From Pedobacter endophyticus (GTDB taxonomy: Bacteria; Bacteroidota; Bacteroidia; Sphingobacteriales; Sphingobacteriaceae): a stretch of 64,000 nucleotides of DNA. Positions 23,801 to 32,707 of the stretch are shown here, piece after piece. The stretch's first letter is position 1. Each line of letters starts with the position of its first letter. The notes under the pieces are model-generated. The model was given only the letters and a program-made list of their open reading frames with translations, searched no databases and was not told where the DNA came from. A program made the translations under genes and the position numbers. The DNA lies in the NCBI RefSeq assembly GCF_015679185.1, contig NZ_CP064939.1:4278001-4342000 (forward strand), written 5' to 3'.

Positions 23801-26800
23801 TGGTATTTATAAATATACCTACGACTATGCCAACGCCCTAAATGCAAGTGTTAAAACATGTTGTTCTGTTATTGCCGATAATACAATAGCCAGCAATCAA
23901 GCGGTATGTTCAACTACTACGCCCCAACCGCTTATAGGGTCTGTACCAACACTTTCTCCTGCCTCAACGTCGACCATACAATACCGATGGATGAGACGCA
24001 TACCAGGTACGACTACCGATTTCGAAATGATATCGGGAGCTACATCGAAAGATTATACATTTTCCGGTCCACTGACCGAAACTACCGATTACCGAAGGGT
24101 GGCTTACGTAGCCGGATGTTCACCAACATTTGATAACACTTCAGCTACAGTAACCATCACCGTAACAGCTACGCCAACGGCAGGTACGCTAAGCGGCACC
24201 ACAAATATCTGCATTGGTGGAACTACAACCTTAACGGTAACAGGCAACAGTGCGCCGGGCACATGGAGCTCGGGCAATACGGCGGTTGCGACGGTAAATG
24301 CCACAACGGGAGCAATCACTGGCGTATCGGCAGGTACTTCAAATATTATTTACACGGTGCAGGGCGCAGGCGGCTGTGATAATGCAACCACTATGCGAAC
24401 AATCACTGTAATGCCTAACAATACCGTTAGTTCAGGTACCACCACTACGGTTTGTATCAACGGCAGCCTTTCTGGCGTTACCCATTCCACCACCGGAGCT
24501 ACCGGCATCGGAACGGCCACAGGCCTGCCCGCTGGCGTAATGGCCGCCTGGTCATCAAATACCATTACCTTCAGCGGTACGCCAACCGAAAGCGGCACAT
24601 TCCCTTACAGCATTCCCTTAACTGGCGGTTGTGGCGAAGTGAACGCTACCGGAACAATTACGGTAACCCCAGCCAATACCGTTAGTTCAGGTACCACCAC
24701 TACAGTTTGCATCAACGGAAGCCTTTCTGGCGTTACCCATTCCACCACCGGAGCTACCGGCATCGGAATGGCCACAGGCCTGCCCGCTGGCGTAATGGCC
24801 GCCTGGTCATCAAATACCATTACCTTCAGCGGTACGCCAACCGAAAGCGGCACATTCCCTTACAGCATTCCCTTAACTGGCGGTTGTGGCGAAGTGAACG
24901 CTACCGGAACCATTACGGTAACCCCAGCCAATACCGTTAGTTCAGGTACCACCACTACAGTTTGCATCAACGGAAGCCTTTCTGGCGTTACCCATTCCAC
25001 CACCGGAGCTACCGGCATCGGAACGGCCACAGGCCTGCCCGCTGGCCTAATGGCAGCGTGGTCGTCAAATACCATTACCTTCAGCGGTACGCCAACCGAA
25101 AGCGGCACATTCCCTTACAGCATTCCCTTAACTGGCGGTTGTGGCGAAGTGAACGCTACCGGAACAATCACTGTAATGCCTAACAATACCGTTAGTTCAG
25201 GTACCACCACTACAGTTTGCATCAACGGCAGCCTTTCTGGCGTTACCCATTCCACCACCGGAGCTACCGGCATCGGAACGGCCACAGGCCTGCCCACTGG
25301 CGTAATGGCAGCGTGGTCGTCAAATACCATTACCTTCAGCGGTGCGCCCACCGAAAGCGGCACATTCCCTTACAGCATTCCCTTAACTGGCGGTTGTGGC
25401 GAAGTGAACGCTACCGGAACAATCACTGTAATGCCTAACAATACCGTTAGTTCAGGTACCACCACTACAGTTTGCATCAACGGCAGCCTTTCTGGCGTTA
25501 CCCATTCCACCACCGGAGCTACCGGCATCGGAACGGCCACAGGCCTGCCCACTGGCGTAATGGCAGCGTGGTCGTCAAATACCATTACCTTCAGCGGTGC
25601 GCCCACCGAAAGCGGCACATTCCCTTACAGCATTCCCTTAACTGGCGGTTGTGGCGAAGTGAACGCTACCGGAACAATCACTGTAATGCCTAACAATACC
25701 GTTAGTTCAGGTACCACCACTACGATTTGCATCAACGGAAGCCTTTCTGGCGTTACCCATTCCACTACCGGAGCTACCGGCATCGGAACGGCCACGGGCC
25801 TGCCCGCTGGCGTAATGGCCGCCTGGTCATCAAATACCATTACCTTCAGCGGTACGCCCACCGAAAGCGGCACATTCCCTTACAGCATTCCCTTAACTGG
25901 CGGTTGTGGCGACGTGAACGCTACCGGAACAATCACTGTAATGCCTAACAATACCGTTAGTTCAGGTACCACCACTACGATTTGCATCAACGGAAGCCTT
26001 TCTGGCGTTACCCATTCCACTACCGGAGCTACCGGCATCGGAATGGCCACGGGCCTGCCCGCTGGCGTAATGGCCGCCTGGTCATCAAATACCATTACCT
26101 TCAGCGGTACGCCAACCGAAAGCGGCACATTCCCTTACAGCATTCCCTTAACTGGCGGTTGTGGCGAAGTGAACGCTACCGGAACCATTACGGTAACCCC
26201 AGCCAATACCGTTAGTTCAGGTACCACCACTACAGTTTGCATCAACGGCAGCCTTTCTGGCGTTACCCATTCCACCACCGGAGCTACCGGCATCGGAACG
26301 GCCACGGGCCTGCCCACTGGCGTAATGGCCGCCTGGTCGTCAAATACCATCACCATCAACGGTACGCCAACCGAAAGCGGCACATTCCCTTACAGCATTC
26401 CCTTAACTGGCGGTTGTGGCGAAGTGAACGCTACCGGAACCATTACGGTAACCCCAGCCAATACCGTTAGTTCAGGTACCACCACTACGATTTGCATCAA
26501 CGGCAGCCTTTCTGGCGTTACCCATTCCACTACCGGAGCTACCGGCATCGGAACGGCCACGGGCCTGCCCGCCGGCGTAATGGCCGCCTGGTCATCAAAT
26601 ACCATTACCTTCAGCGGTACGCCAACCGAAAGCGGCACATTCCCTTACAGCATTCCCTTAACTGGCGGTTGTGGCGAAGTGAACGCTACCGGAACCATTA
26701 CGGTAAAGGAACTTCCAATGGCTACGATTAGCGGCACGGCTACGATATGCTCGGGCACGGAAACTACCATCACCATCAGTGGTACGCCCAATGCTGTTGT

Positions 26801-29800
26801 AACCTATAAGGTGAACAATGGTACACCGCAAATGATCAACCTTAATAGCAGTGGTGCGGCAAACTTGCCTACGGGAAACCTGACGACCACCACCACCTAT
26901 TCGTTGATTAGCGTGTCTAATGCGGCTGGTGAAATGCCGAATTGTAGCAAAACACTAAGTGGTAGTGCAACAATAACGGTAACTGAACCCCCCAATGCGG
27001 GCATTTTAAGTGGAGCGCAAAAGATCTGTGTTGATGGGATGACAACCTTTACAAGCAATGGAGACAGTGGAGGAAGTTGGGTGTCTAACAACACAAGCAT
27101 CGCCACCGTTGATGCCACAGGTGTAGTTACGGCCCATTCGGTCGGCACTGCAACGATCACCTATATGGTATCAGCCACCAGTCCATGTACAACCCCATCG
27201 AGTGCAACAAGGAACATAGAAGTTATGACACAACCGTATGCGGGTGTGCTGGAAGGCAATACAAAAATCTGTATGGGAGGAAATACCTTATTTACACCAA
27301 AAGGTGCAAATGGCAGTGGTACCTGGGCCAGCTCAAACGGGGCTGTTGCTTCCATCGATCCCTCTACCGGGGTGGTAACAGGGAATTCATCTGGTACGGC
27401 TACCATTAGTTACACGGTAACGGGTGGAGCAGGTTGTACAAGTTCAACCTCCACTGTCCCTGTAATGGTTGGAACTACGACAGGGTCAAATGCTGGTACA
27501 CTCTCTGGCGACCCGAACATTTGCATAGGAGGAAGCACAACATTTACTGCAAATGGCGCCAGTGGCAGTGGTACCTGGTCGACTTCTGACGCAGATATTG
27601 CTACCATAAATGGTTCTGGAGAAATCAAAGGTGTTGCAGCGGGAACGGCCATGATCACTTATACTGTAGCAGGCAGTGGAGGCTGCGATGATGCATTTGT
27701 ATCGCGAATGGTAACTGTGCACCCCAATAATACCGTTGGCGCAGCATCGATAATGCCATCAGTATGTGAAAATTCAGAAATGCCCAACATTACCCACAGC
27801 ACTACAGGTGCCACGGGCATTGGAACGGCGATGGGGCTGCCGGCCGGAGTAACTGCCGGTTGGTCATCAAATGTGATAACTATCAGCGGTACGCCAACAG
27901 AAAGTGGTACTTTCAACTATAGTATCGCCTTAACGGGCGGATGTGGTACCGAAAATGCAACAGGTACAATTACAGTAACGGCACCACCAGTTGCTGGAAC
28001 CCTCGATGGCGAACAGGAGGTTTGCGTGGGCAGTACAACAACCTTTACCTCAACGCATAGCGGTGGCACCTGGATGTCTGCCAATACCGGAATAGCAACG
28101 ATTGATGCCTCAACAGGAGTAATCACCGGGGTTTCGGCGGGTTCGGCAACCATCACTTATACTGTCGCCGGCACCGGTAACTGCAGCAATGCAACAGCCA
28201 CCCGCACGGTAATGGTAACGGCACCGCCAGACGCTGGAACCCTTAATGGCATGGAGGCCATCTGCATCGAAGGAACAACTACCTTTACAGTAAGCGGCAA
28301 CAGTGCGTCGGGCAGCTGGAGTTCAGACCATACGGGCATAGCAACAGTGAACACCTCAACAGGGTTGATTACAGGAATCTCGGCAGGTACGGCGACGATA
28401 ATCTATACTGTGCACGGCACGGGAAGATGTAGCGATGCAACGGCGACCCGTACCATAACCGTAACAGCGCCACCAGTTGCTGGAACCCTTGATGGCGAAC
28501 AGGAGGTTTGTGTAGGTGGTACAACGACATTTACAGCAACAGGAAACAGTGCCACTGGCGTTTGGAGTTCTGATAATACAGGGGTTGCAACGGTAGATAA
28601 CAGCACAGGCTTGATCACCGGAAAATCAATTGGTACCGCCACCATCACCTACACCGTGACAGGTGAAGGGAACTGCAGCAATGCAGCCACAACACGAACG
28701 GTAATGGTTACAGCAGCACCATCAGCCGGAACATTGAATGGAAACCAAAATATTTGTCTTGGTGGAAACACCGTATTTAAGCCAGTAGGAGCCAACGGTA
28801 AAGGAACCTGGTCGAGTTCGAATGAAAGTGTCGCTACAATTGATGCTTCGACAGGGGTGGTAACAGGCGTAACTTCGGGTATGGCTGCCATCAGCTATAC
28901 CGTGACTGGTGGGGCTGGTTGTGCCAGTGAAACCTCCATGATCGCTGTAACTGTGGGGGTCGCCGAAGGTCCAAAAGCGGGAAAACTTTCAGGAAAGCAA
29001 GACGTTTGTGTAGGAAATACAACTCGCTTTACCGTAACCGGCAACAGCGCAAGCGGTACCTGGTCTAGTTCAGATGCAGGTGTCGCCACGGTAGATGCTT
29101 CAACAGGGGTAATTACAGGAATCTCCATCGGAACAGCGACCATTACCTATACGGTACCTGCTTCCAGCGGTAGCAGTTGTAACGATGCTTTTGTCTCTCG
29201 TTTGGTACATGTGTATGCAATGCCCGAAGCGGGAACGATAAAAGGGCCACAAAATGTTTGCATCGGTGGCACAACGACTTTTACGGTAAACGGTAACAGC
29301 GCAACTGGTACCTGGTCTAGTTCAGATGCAGGTATCGCAACCGTAAATGCCTCAACCGGAGTAATCAAAGGCATTGCGGCAGGTACCGCAACAATCAGCT
29401 ATACCGTACCTGGCATGGGAGGATGCAGCGATGCATTGGCCACCCGCACGGTAATGGTAGCAGCGCCTCCAGTTGCTGGAAACCTCAATGGTAAACAGGA
29501 GATTTGCCAAGGTAGTACCACTACATTTACCTCCACCCATAGCGGTGGCACCTGGAGCTCTGACCACACGGCCGTAGCTACCATCAATGCCTCAACAGGA
29601 GTAATCATGGGCATTGCTGCGGGTAAGGCAACAATCACCTATAGCGTGGCGGGCACAGGCGGCTGTGGTAGTGCAACAGCAACCCGGATGGTCACTGTAA
29701 CTTCGCCACCAATAGCAGGAAGCCTCGATGGTATGCAAGGTATCTGCGTTGGTGGAACCACGACTTTTACGGCCACTGATAACAGCGGCATGGGCAGCTG

Positions 29801-32705
29801 GAGTTCTGACAATACGGGCATAGCTACCGTAGATGCCTCAACTGGGGTAATCACCGGCGTTTCGGCAGGTTCCGCAACAATCACCTATACCATGGCGGGC
29901 TCCGGAGGATGCAGCGATGCAAGCGCCACCCGCACCGTAATGGTAGCAGCGCCACCAGTTGCTGGAACCCTGGGTGGCGAACAAAAGGTTTGCGAGGGCA
30001 GTACCACTACATTTACCTCCACCCATAGCGGCGGTACCTGGAGCGCCGACAATACGGCGATAGCAACGATAGACGCCTCAACAGGAGTGATTACCGGCGT
30101 TGCGGCAGGTACGGCAACGATTACCTACACCGTGGCAGGTGCGGGAGGCTGCGGCAGTGCAACAGCAACGCGAATGCTAACCGTAATCGCGCCCCCGGCA
30201 GCCGGAATGCTCAGCGGCATGCAAAGCATCTGCATCGGTGGGACAACCACTTTTACTGCAACAAACAATAGCAGTATGGGCAACTGGAGCTCGAACAACA
30301 TAGGAATAGCTACCGTAGATTCATCAACAGGAGTAATCACTGGCGTTGCGGCCGGTACGGCAACCATCACTTATACCATGGCTGGTACCGGAGGGTGCGG
30401 CGATGCAACCGCAACGCGAATGGTAACCGTAACGTCGCCACCAGTTGCAGGAACGCTCGATGGCGAACAACAGATTTGTGTCGGAAGTACTACTACGTTC
30501 ACCTCGACCCATAGCGGTGGTACCTGGAGCGTTGACCACGCTGGTGTAGCGACCATCAATGCCTCAACAGGAGTAATCACTGGTATTGCGGCGGGTACGG
30601 CAACGATTACTTATACCATGGCTGGGACCGGAGGGTGCGACGATGCAACTGCAACCCGCACGGTAATGGTAGCAGCGCCACCAGTTGCAGGAACTCTTGA
30701 AGGCGAACAGCAGATTTGTGCCGGAAATACCACTACGTTTACCTCGACCCATAGCGGTGGTATCTGGAGCGTTGACCATACTGGTGTAGCGACTATCGAT
30801 GCCTCAACGGGAGTAATCACTGGTATTGCGGCCGGTACGGCAACCATCACTTATACCATGGCTGGTACCGGAGGGTGCGGCGATGCAACCGCAACCCGCA
30901 CGGTAATGGTAGCAGCGCCTCCAGTTGCGGGAACTCTTGATGGCGAACAACAGATTTGCGCCGGAAATACCACTACGTTTACCTCGACCCATAGCGGTGG
31001 TACCTGGAGCGTTGACCATACTGGTGTAGCAACCATCGATGCCTCAACGGGAGTAATCACTGGCATTGCGGCCGGTACGGCAACCATCACTTATACCATG
31101 GCTGGTACCGGAGGGTGCGGCGATGCAACCGCAACGCGAATGGTGACCGTAACGTCGCCACCAATGGCCGGAACACTTAGCGGTACACAAACTGTATGCT
31201 CAGGTAGCACAACAATGTTTAGTAGCAACGGCGATTTAGGTGGTACTTGGTCAACGTCAGATTCTGGCGTAGCAACGGTGAATGCTTCAACAGGCGCAAT
31301 TACAGGTATTTCGGCAGGTATGGCAACGATCACTTATAGCGTGGCCGGCAAAGGAAATTGCAGCAAAGCCACGGCAACACGGACGGTAACCGTTACCCCG
31401 GCAACCACTTGTGCATCAATTATAGTTCTCAAACGGGCCAAATTTAACGATACCGACAGCAATGGAAGTGCAGAGGTGGGCGAAACCATTACCTACACAT
31501 TTACGGTTAAAAATACAGGCAGTTTAACCCTAACCGATATTACAATCAGCGATCCATTGGTAACAGTAGCTGGCCGTATCGCAAGCCTTGCGCCCGGTAA
31601 AGAAGATGCAACAACATTCAGCGCAGTTTACCTGATTACTCAAGCAGATGTTGATGCCGGAAGCGTAAGCAACCAGGCACTGGCCAACAGTAAGGCGCCC
31701 GACGGAACAGCCATAACCGCAAGCTCCGACGACCCAGCTACCGTAGCGGCCAACGATAGTACCACAATATCTTTACCTCAAAAACCGGTTACTGATCTTT
31801 CCATCATCAAAACGGTCGATAATGCAGCCCCTGTGGTTGGAAGTAATGTAACCTTTACCATCACCGTGCAAAATGCTGGCCCGGCAGATGCGACGGGCGT
31901 GGTGGTGAGCGAAAATTTACCAAGCGGCTACCGATTTATTTCGGCCAGTACCTCCGGTACAACTACTTATACTGATGGAACATGGAGCATCGGCAATTTA
32001 GCTAATGGCGCTAATGCGACGTTAACTATCGTTGCTGCAGTAAAATTAGACGGAAATTATGCGAACACGGTAAATGTAGCCAGTGCAACTGTAGATAAAA
32101 TGATGTTGAATAATACAGCTACTGCTACCCCTGTTCCGGTGCCTAACAAGCCCATTGCCAACGATAACGAGACACTAACCGATGCAAATAAACCCATCGT
32201 CATCAGTATTTTGGAAGATGACGAGTCGGGCAACTCTACCTTTGATTTAACCACCATAGAGATTGTTGAACAACCAGTGTATGGCAAGTTGATCATAAAT
32301 GTCGATGGTACAGTTACTTACATACCCAACCCGGGTTTTACAGGAATTGATAAGTTTACTTATAGACTGAAAGATGCCCAGGGAAACTACACCAATGTAG
32401 CTACAGTAACCATTAAATCTAATTTTATTGATTTAAAGATACCGAATTTGTTTACGCCTAATGGCGATGGCAACAACGATACTTTCGAGATCATAGGTCT
32501 TAATCAATTCAAAGAAAATACCCTGGTTATCTTAAGCCGTTGGGGCAATGAAGTATACCGCATGAATAGCTACCAAAATAACTGGACAGGCGACGGACTG
32601 AACGAAGGAACGTATTACTACCTGCTGAAAGCTAGAAACGGCGACGACCCAAATTGGGTGGTATACAAAGGCTGGTTAACGTTGATCAGAGAATTTAAAA
32701 AGTAA
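17841..32705 (+). CDS. Giant multidomain surface protein with CHU_C type IX secretion domain
   Basis: 4954 residues. Signal peptide (1-27). DUF4347-like domain (about 30-155; motifs VFHLFSHGRSGALFIDG, INIYGCEFAKG, ISASNNITGKDGDWNLEVGK). A long region to about residue 2010 alternates acidic TSP3-type calcium-binding repeats (DTDGDGVPD..DxDDDNDG) with about five beta-sandwich modules resembling F5/8C, most introduced by ESPSCFYT. Ig-like domains follow, then nine near-identical 85-residue repeats (about 2194-2958), about 17 Big2-type Ig repeats (3052-4520), DUF11/DUF7507-type domains (4525-4770), a Big_9-like domain, and the C-terminal CHU_C domain (about 4868-4954; LFTPNGDGNNDTF...GTYYYLL), the type B sorting signal of the type IX system. 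The likely role is a calcium-stiffened adhesin on the cell surface. No catalytic domain was recognised. The reading frame is intact through all repeats. Confidence 0.93.
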   Translation: MKKIYVPFVLTLLVGVFELFANTGMSAVNPNIFGNTYFDQNVSDLKPYFRGQINETKNVFHLFSHGRSGALFIDGNWKNVSEIEKWLSSHVDLQKVKQINIYGCEFAKGEMGLKAVSYLEKKLGLTISASNNITGKDGDWNLEVGKYVSVKGLESYPGNLQCPAATASDPDTDGDGVPDSVDIDDDNDGILDVNEGVTKSANAIVNGNFGTDETSGGNLANWNTNGTGTNPPDHNWIAGGGGAVVFYDGAEGLNLEQSITFKPTISTPLVSKITTFSIRVYPINAGGGTPTNESWGKMTLFVRAPDGTLLKLFTVYNQVTADINSPTVSVTDINSTVVQNLSVNGNLSSRSFATNWFSTISVSINSDLLATMGSLLVQRNNGAASGPNGVAGSDDFLIDDLSYTAEQYTDTDGDGVPNHGDLDSDNDGIPDAIEACGNRSVTLTNCRVPYNAGTDTDANGDGCRDGRVMQSCTTPKQSDGDTQPDYLDLDSDGDGCPDATEAQVIGTVNTTFFGAPSATANGLTNSGCSSPPNTNWINNAVKGGCLDTDADGVLNTMDLDDDNDGVLDATESPSCFYTETEAKQIISVTSALTQYATFVITNSYDGNTATQSAFSPSQNWVGKSVFEITPTIPLSITKVNLDLGSWYLSENSSSTFKLQGWTGAAWEDLSAPMSNYNSTVDFSISNTIRPNTVYIKFRIVGVAGTCYYSGVNEITLTANQYIASANPKSTCLNDTDGDTVPNHWDLDSDGDSCSDALEAGATTNTTANFQFPAAPDANANGLNDNIENGTTGTINYISTYNAYATSANLAACVDTDGDGINDLLDIDDDNDGVLDATESPSCFYTETEARKIASVTTELMPFSSTYQIAHSYDNNTATWFAFQSNQDWVGKSLFEITPTIALAISSVNFNVYTWPFSNGAASTFKLQGWDGSVWVDLSSAMANTSAIDFSINNSLHPTTVYSKYRIVGVAGTSNNAGVREITLTATANQYVASANPKPTCATDTDGDTVPNHRDLDSDGDGCSDLAEAGVSPLTDVSTPASATNSHGQSYGIAANKLTGSQLNPAAADANNNGLNDAVENGTTGRVNYPSTYRAYATSSALNACADSDGDGIKDLLDIDDDNDGILDAKESPSCFYTSAEANTIAKITSEFTSPDDDQADGNIELLHDGSTDLMFNFNDFAAGANPTGSNLFTIQFPTPVKLATLVVSNNISSTANANAVVVGSNDGLIWSGALTAATLINTTPVSFTITAPQAYKYYKIQTGSVPGALATGNVIGEITSTLASNYIPSANPKPTCVSDTDGDTIPNHRDLDSDGDGCSDLAESGVSPLTDLGTPASATNSNGQSYGIAANKLAGSQLNPGAADANNNGLNDTVENGTTGTVNYSSTYTPNATRSDLNTCADSDGDGIKDLQDIDDDNDGILDEKEQTCPAVSSTPAITSTFGGVIIRNDNFFQAPESPSTITIDYDYSFQKVSLLVSSINSGSKFTVSVQLDDGTIVGPLNSRLFFSASDPAWSPIWTSKGYPDLSGNGNWAGQIAYNNSDVSFSSSVPQSWGALEITAPQATPFFGIDKIFIQFVTGTSNGLFDVAPMNIVSSCTDIDTDNDGVPNRLDLDSDGDGCSDLAESGVSPSTDISTPASATNNFEKSYGIAANKLTGSQLNPAGTDNNNDGLNDSVDPDGNRIPNYPSTYPHYALANNLVACADTDGDGKNDITDIDDDNDGVLDATESPSCFYTANEWNTIAKPFYAVTISSALTTTTSNFSQLIDGVSNVTAVTFSASPAQDIANRNVYLFNFANPVRLNALYLQFNTATQFAGTTKIQGSNNGSDWVDLSAAIAATAGTNTTANGAVTVANSIKYPVTLNTANAYKYIRITGVAASNIAAQNASEVYFDFNTSAYVPSSYPKSNCVNDTDNDGISNHQDLDSDGDGCTDAFEAGTYNKTDVVLLAGDVKNGSGGNVTSTISNPQAKIAGDYGANGFADVLETSGNGIYKYTYDYANALNASVKTCCSVIADNTIASNQAVCSTTTPQPLIGSVPTLSPASTSTIQYRWMRRIPGTTTDFEMISGATSKDYTFSGPLTETTDYRRVAYVAGCSPTFDNTSATVTITVTATPTAGTLSGTTNICIGGTTTLTVTGNSAPGTWSSGNTAVATVNATTGAITGVSAGTSNIIYTVQGAGGCDNATTMRTITVMPNNTVSSGTTTTVCINGSLSGVTHSTTGATGIGTATGLPAGVMAAWSSNTITFSGTPTESGTFPYSIPLTGGCGEVNATGTITVTPANTVSSGTTTTVCINGSLSGVTHSTTGATGIGMATGLPAGVMAAWSSNTITFSGTPTESGTFPYSIPLTGGCGEVNATGTITVTPANTVSSGTTTTVCINGSLSGVTHSTTGATGIGTATGLPAGLMAAWSSNTITFSGTPTESGTFPYSIPLTGGCGEVNATGTITVMPNNTVSSGTTTTVCINGSLSGVTHSTTGATGIGTATGLPTGVMAAWSSNTITFSGAPTESGTFPYSIPLTGGCGEVNATGTITVMPNNTVSSGTTTTVCINGSLSGVTHSTTGATGIGTATGLPTGVMAAWSSNTITFSGAPTESGTFPYSIPLTGGCGEVNATGTITVMPNNTVSSGTTTTICINGSLSGVTHSTTGATGIGTATGLPAGVMAAWSSNTITFSGTPTESGTFPYSIPLTGGCGDVNATGTITVMPNNTVSSGTTTTICINGSLSGVTHSTTGATGIGMATGLPAGVMAAWSSNTITFSGTPTESGTFPYSIPLTGGCGEVNATGTITVTPANTVSSGTTTTVCINGSLSGVTHSTTGATGIGTATGLPTGVMAAWSSNTITINGTPTESGTFPYSIPLTGGCGEVNATGTITVTPANTVSSGTTTTICINGSLSGVTHSTTGATGIGTATGLPAGVMAAWSSNTITFSGTPTESGTFPYSIPLTGGCGEVNATGTITVKELPMATISGTATICSGTETTITISGTPNAVVTYKVNNGTPQMINLNSSGAANLPTGNLTTTTTYSLISVSNAAGEMPNCSKTLSGSATITVTEPPNAGILSGAQKICVDGMTTFTSNGDSGGSWVSNNTSIATVDATGVVTAHSVGTATITYMVSATSPCTTPSSATRNIEVMTQPYAGVLEGNTKICMGGNTLFTPKGANGSGTWASSNGAVASIDPSTGVVTGNSSGTATISYTVTGGAGCTSSTSTVPVMVGTTTGSNAGTLSGDPNICIGGSTTFTANGASGSGTWSTSDADIATINGSGEIKGVAAGTAMITYTVAGSGGCDDAFVSRMVTVHPNNTVGAASIMPSVCENSEMPNITHSTTGATGIGTAMGLPAGVTAGWSSNVITISGTPTESGTFNYSIALTGGCGTENATGTITVTAPPVAGTLDGEQEVCVGSTTTFTSTHSGGTWMSANTGIATIDASTGVITGVSAGSATITYTVAGTGNCSNATATRTVMVTAPPDAGTLNGMEAICIEGTTTFTVSGNSASGSWSSDHTGIATVNTSTGLITGISAGTATIIYTVHGTGRCSDATATRTITVTAPPVAGTLDGEQEVCVGGTTTFTATGNSATGVWSSDNTGVATVDNSTGLITGKSIGTATITYTVTGEGNCSNAATTRTVMVTAAPSAGTLNGNQNICLGGNTVFKPVGANGKGTWSSSNESVATIDASTGVVTGVTSGMAAISYTVTGGAGCASETSMIAVTVGVAEGPKAGKLSGKQDVCVGNTTRFTVTGNSASGTWSSSDAGVATVDASTGVITGISIGTATITYTVPASSGSSCNDAFVSRLVHVYAMPEAGTIKGPQNVCIGGTTTFTVNGNSATGTWSSSDAGIATVNASTGVIKGIAAGTATISYTVPGMGGCSDALATRTVMVAAPPVAGNLNGKQEICQGSTTTFTSTHSGGTWSSDHTAVATINASTGVIMGIAAGKATITYSVAGTGGCGSATATRMVTVTSPPIAGSLDGMQGICVGGTTTFTATDNSGMGSWSSDNTGIATVDASTGVITGVSAGSATITYTMAGSGGCSDASATRTVMVAAPPVAGTLGGEQKVCEGSTTTFTSTHSGGTWSADNTAIATIDASTGVITGVAAGTATITYTVAGAGGCGSATATRMLTVIAPPAAGMLSGMQSICIGGTTTFTATNNSSMGNWSSNNIGIATVDSSTGVITGVAAGTATITYTMAGTGGCGDATATRMVTVTSPPVAGTLDGEQQICVGSTTTFTSTHSGGTWSVDHAGVATINASTGVITGIAAGTATITYTMAGTGGCDDATATRTVMVAAPPVAGTLEGEQQICAGNTTTFTSTHSGGIWSVDHTGVATIDASTGVITGIAAGTATITYTMAGTGGCGDATATRTVMVAAPPVAGTLDGEQQICAGNTTTFTSTHSGGTWSVDHTGVATIDASTGVITGIAAGTATITYTMAGTGGCGDATATRMVTVTSPPMAGTLSGTQTVCSGSTTMFSSNGDLGGTWSTSDSGVATVNASTGAITGISAGMATITYSVAGKGNCSKATATRTVTVTPATTCASIIVLKRAKFNDTDSNGSAEVGETITYTFTVKNTGSLTLTDITISDPLVTVAGRIASLAPGKEDATTFSAVYLITQADVDAGSVSNQALANSKAPDGTAITASSDDPATVAANDSTTISLPQKPVTDLSIIKTVDNAAPVVGSNVTFTITVQNAGPADATGVVVSENLPSGYRFISASTSGTTTYTDGTWSIGNLANGANATLTIVAAVKLDGNYANTVNVASATVDKMMLNNTATATPVPVPNKPIANDNETLTDANKPIVISILEDDESGNSTFDLTTIEIVEQPVYGKLIINVDGTVTYIPNPGFTGIDKFTYRLKDAQGNYTNVATVTIKSNFIDLKIPNLFTPNGDGNNDTFEIIGLNQFKENTLVILSRWGNEVYRMNSYQNNWTGDGLNEGTYYYLLKARNGDDPNWVVYKGWLTLIREFKK
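24420..26714 (+). repeat. Nine tandem 255-bp repeats inside the giant gene
   Basis: Copies start at 24420, 24675, 24930, 25185, 25440, 25695, 25950, 26205 and 26460, each beginning AATACCGTTAGTTCAGG. Each encodes an 85-residue He_PIG/Ig-like unit (NTVSSGTTTT...ATGTITV). Copies 4 and 5 appear identical base for base. The others differ at a few sites in mosaic combinations: V/I before CINGS, T/M before ATGLP, A/T before GVMAA, T/A before PTESG, and linker TPA or MPN. Such patterns point to recent duplication and gene conversion. A diverged tenth member lies near 27728-27990. Confidence 0.95.
26994..31398 (+). repeat. Array of about 17 diverged Big2-type Ig repeats
   Basis: Units of about 80 residues with the pattern AGTLxGxQxIC..GTTTF....GTWSS...IATVDASTGVITG..AGTATITYTV.G.GGC..ATATRTV.V. 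The IATIDxSTGVITGxxAGTATI core is the Big2 signature. Each unit carries two Cys (after the first strand and before the last), well placed for one disulfide per domain. Two unit types alternate near the C-terminal half: one with TATxNSxxGxWSS, the other with TSTHSGGTWS. The last three units (30431-31150) are the most alike and so the youngest. One He_PIG unit interrupts the array after the third Big2 unit. Confidence 0.9.
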
Positions 32706-32707
32706 CA

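Noticed and set aside
24420..26714. CRISPR-like array because of regular repeats
   Set aside because: Repeats are 255 bp, contiguous, in frame and coding; there are no short repeats with unique spacers.
24350..31333. Series of 70-85 codon ORFs on the minus strand at 255-bp and about 240-bp steps
   Set aside because: They repeat with the period of the Ig units of the giant gene and are mirror frames of it.
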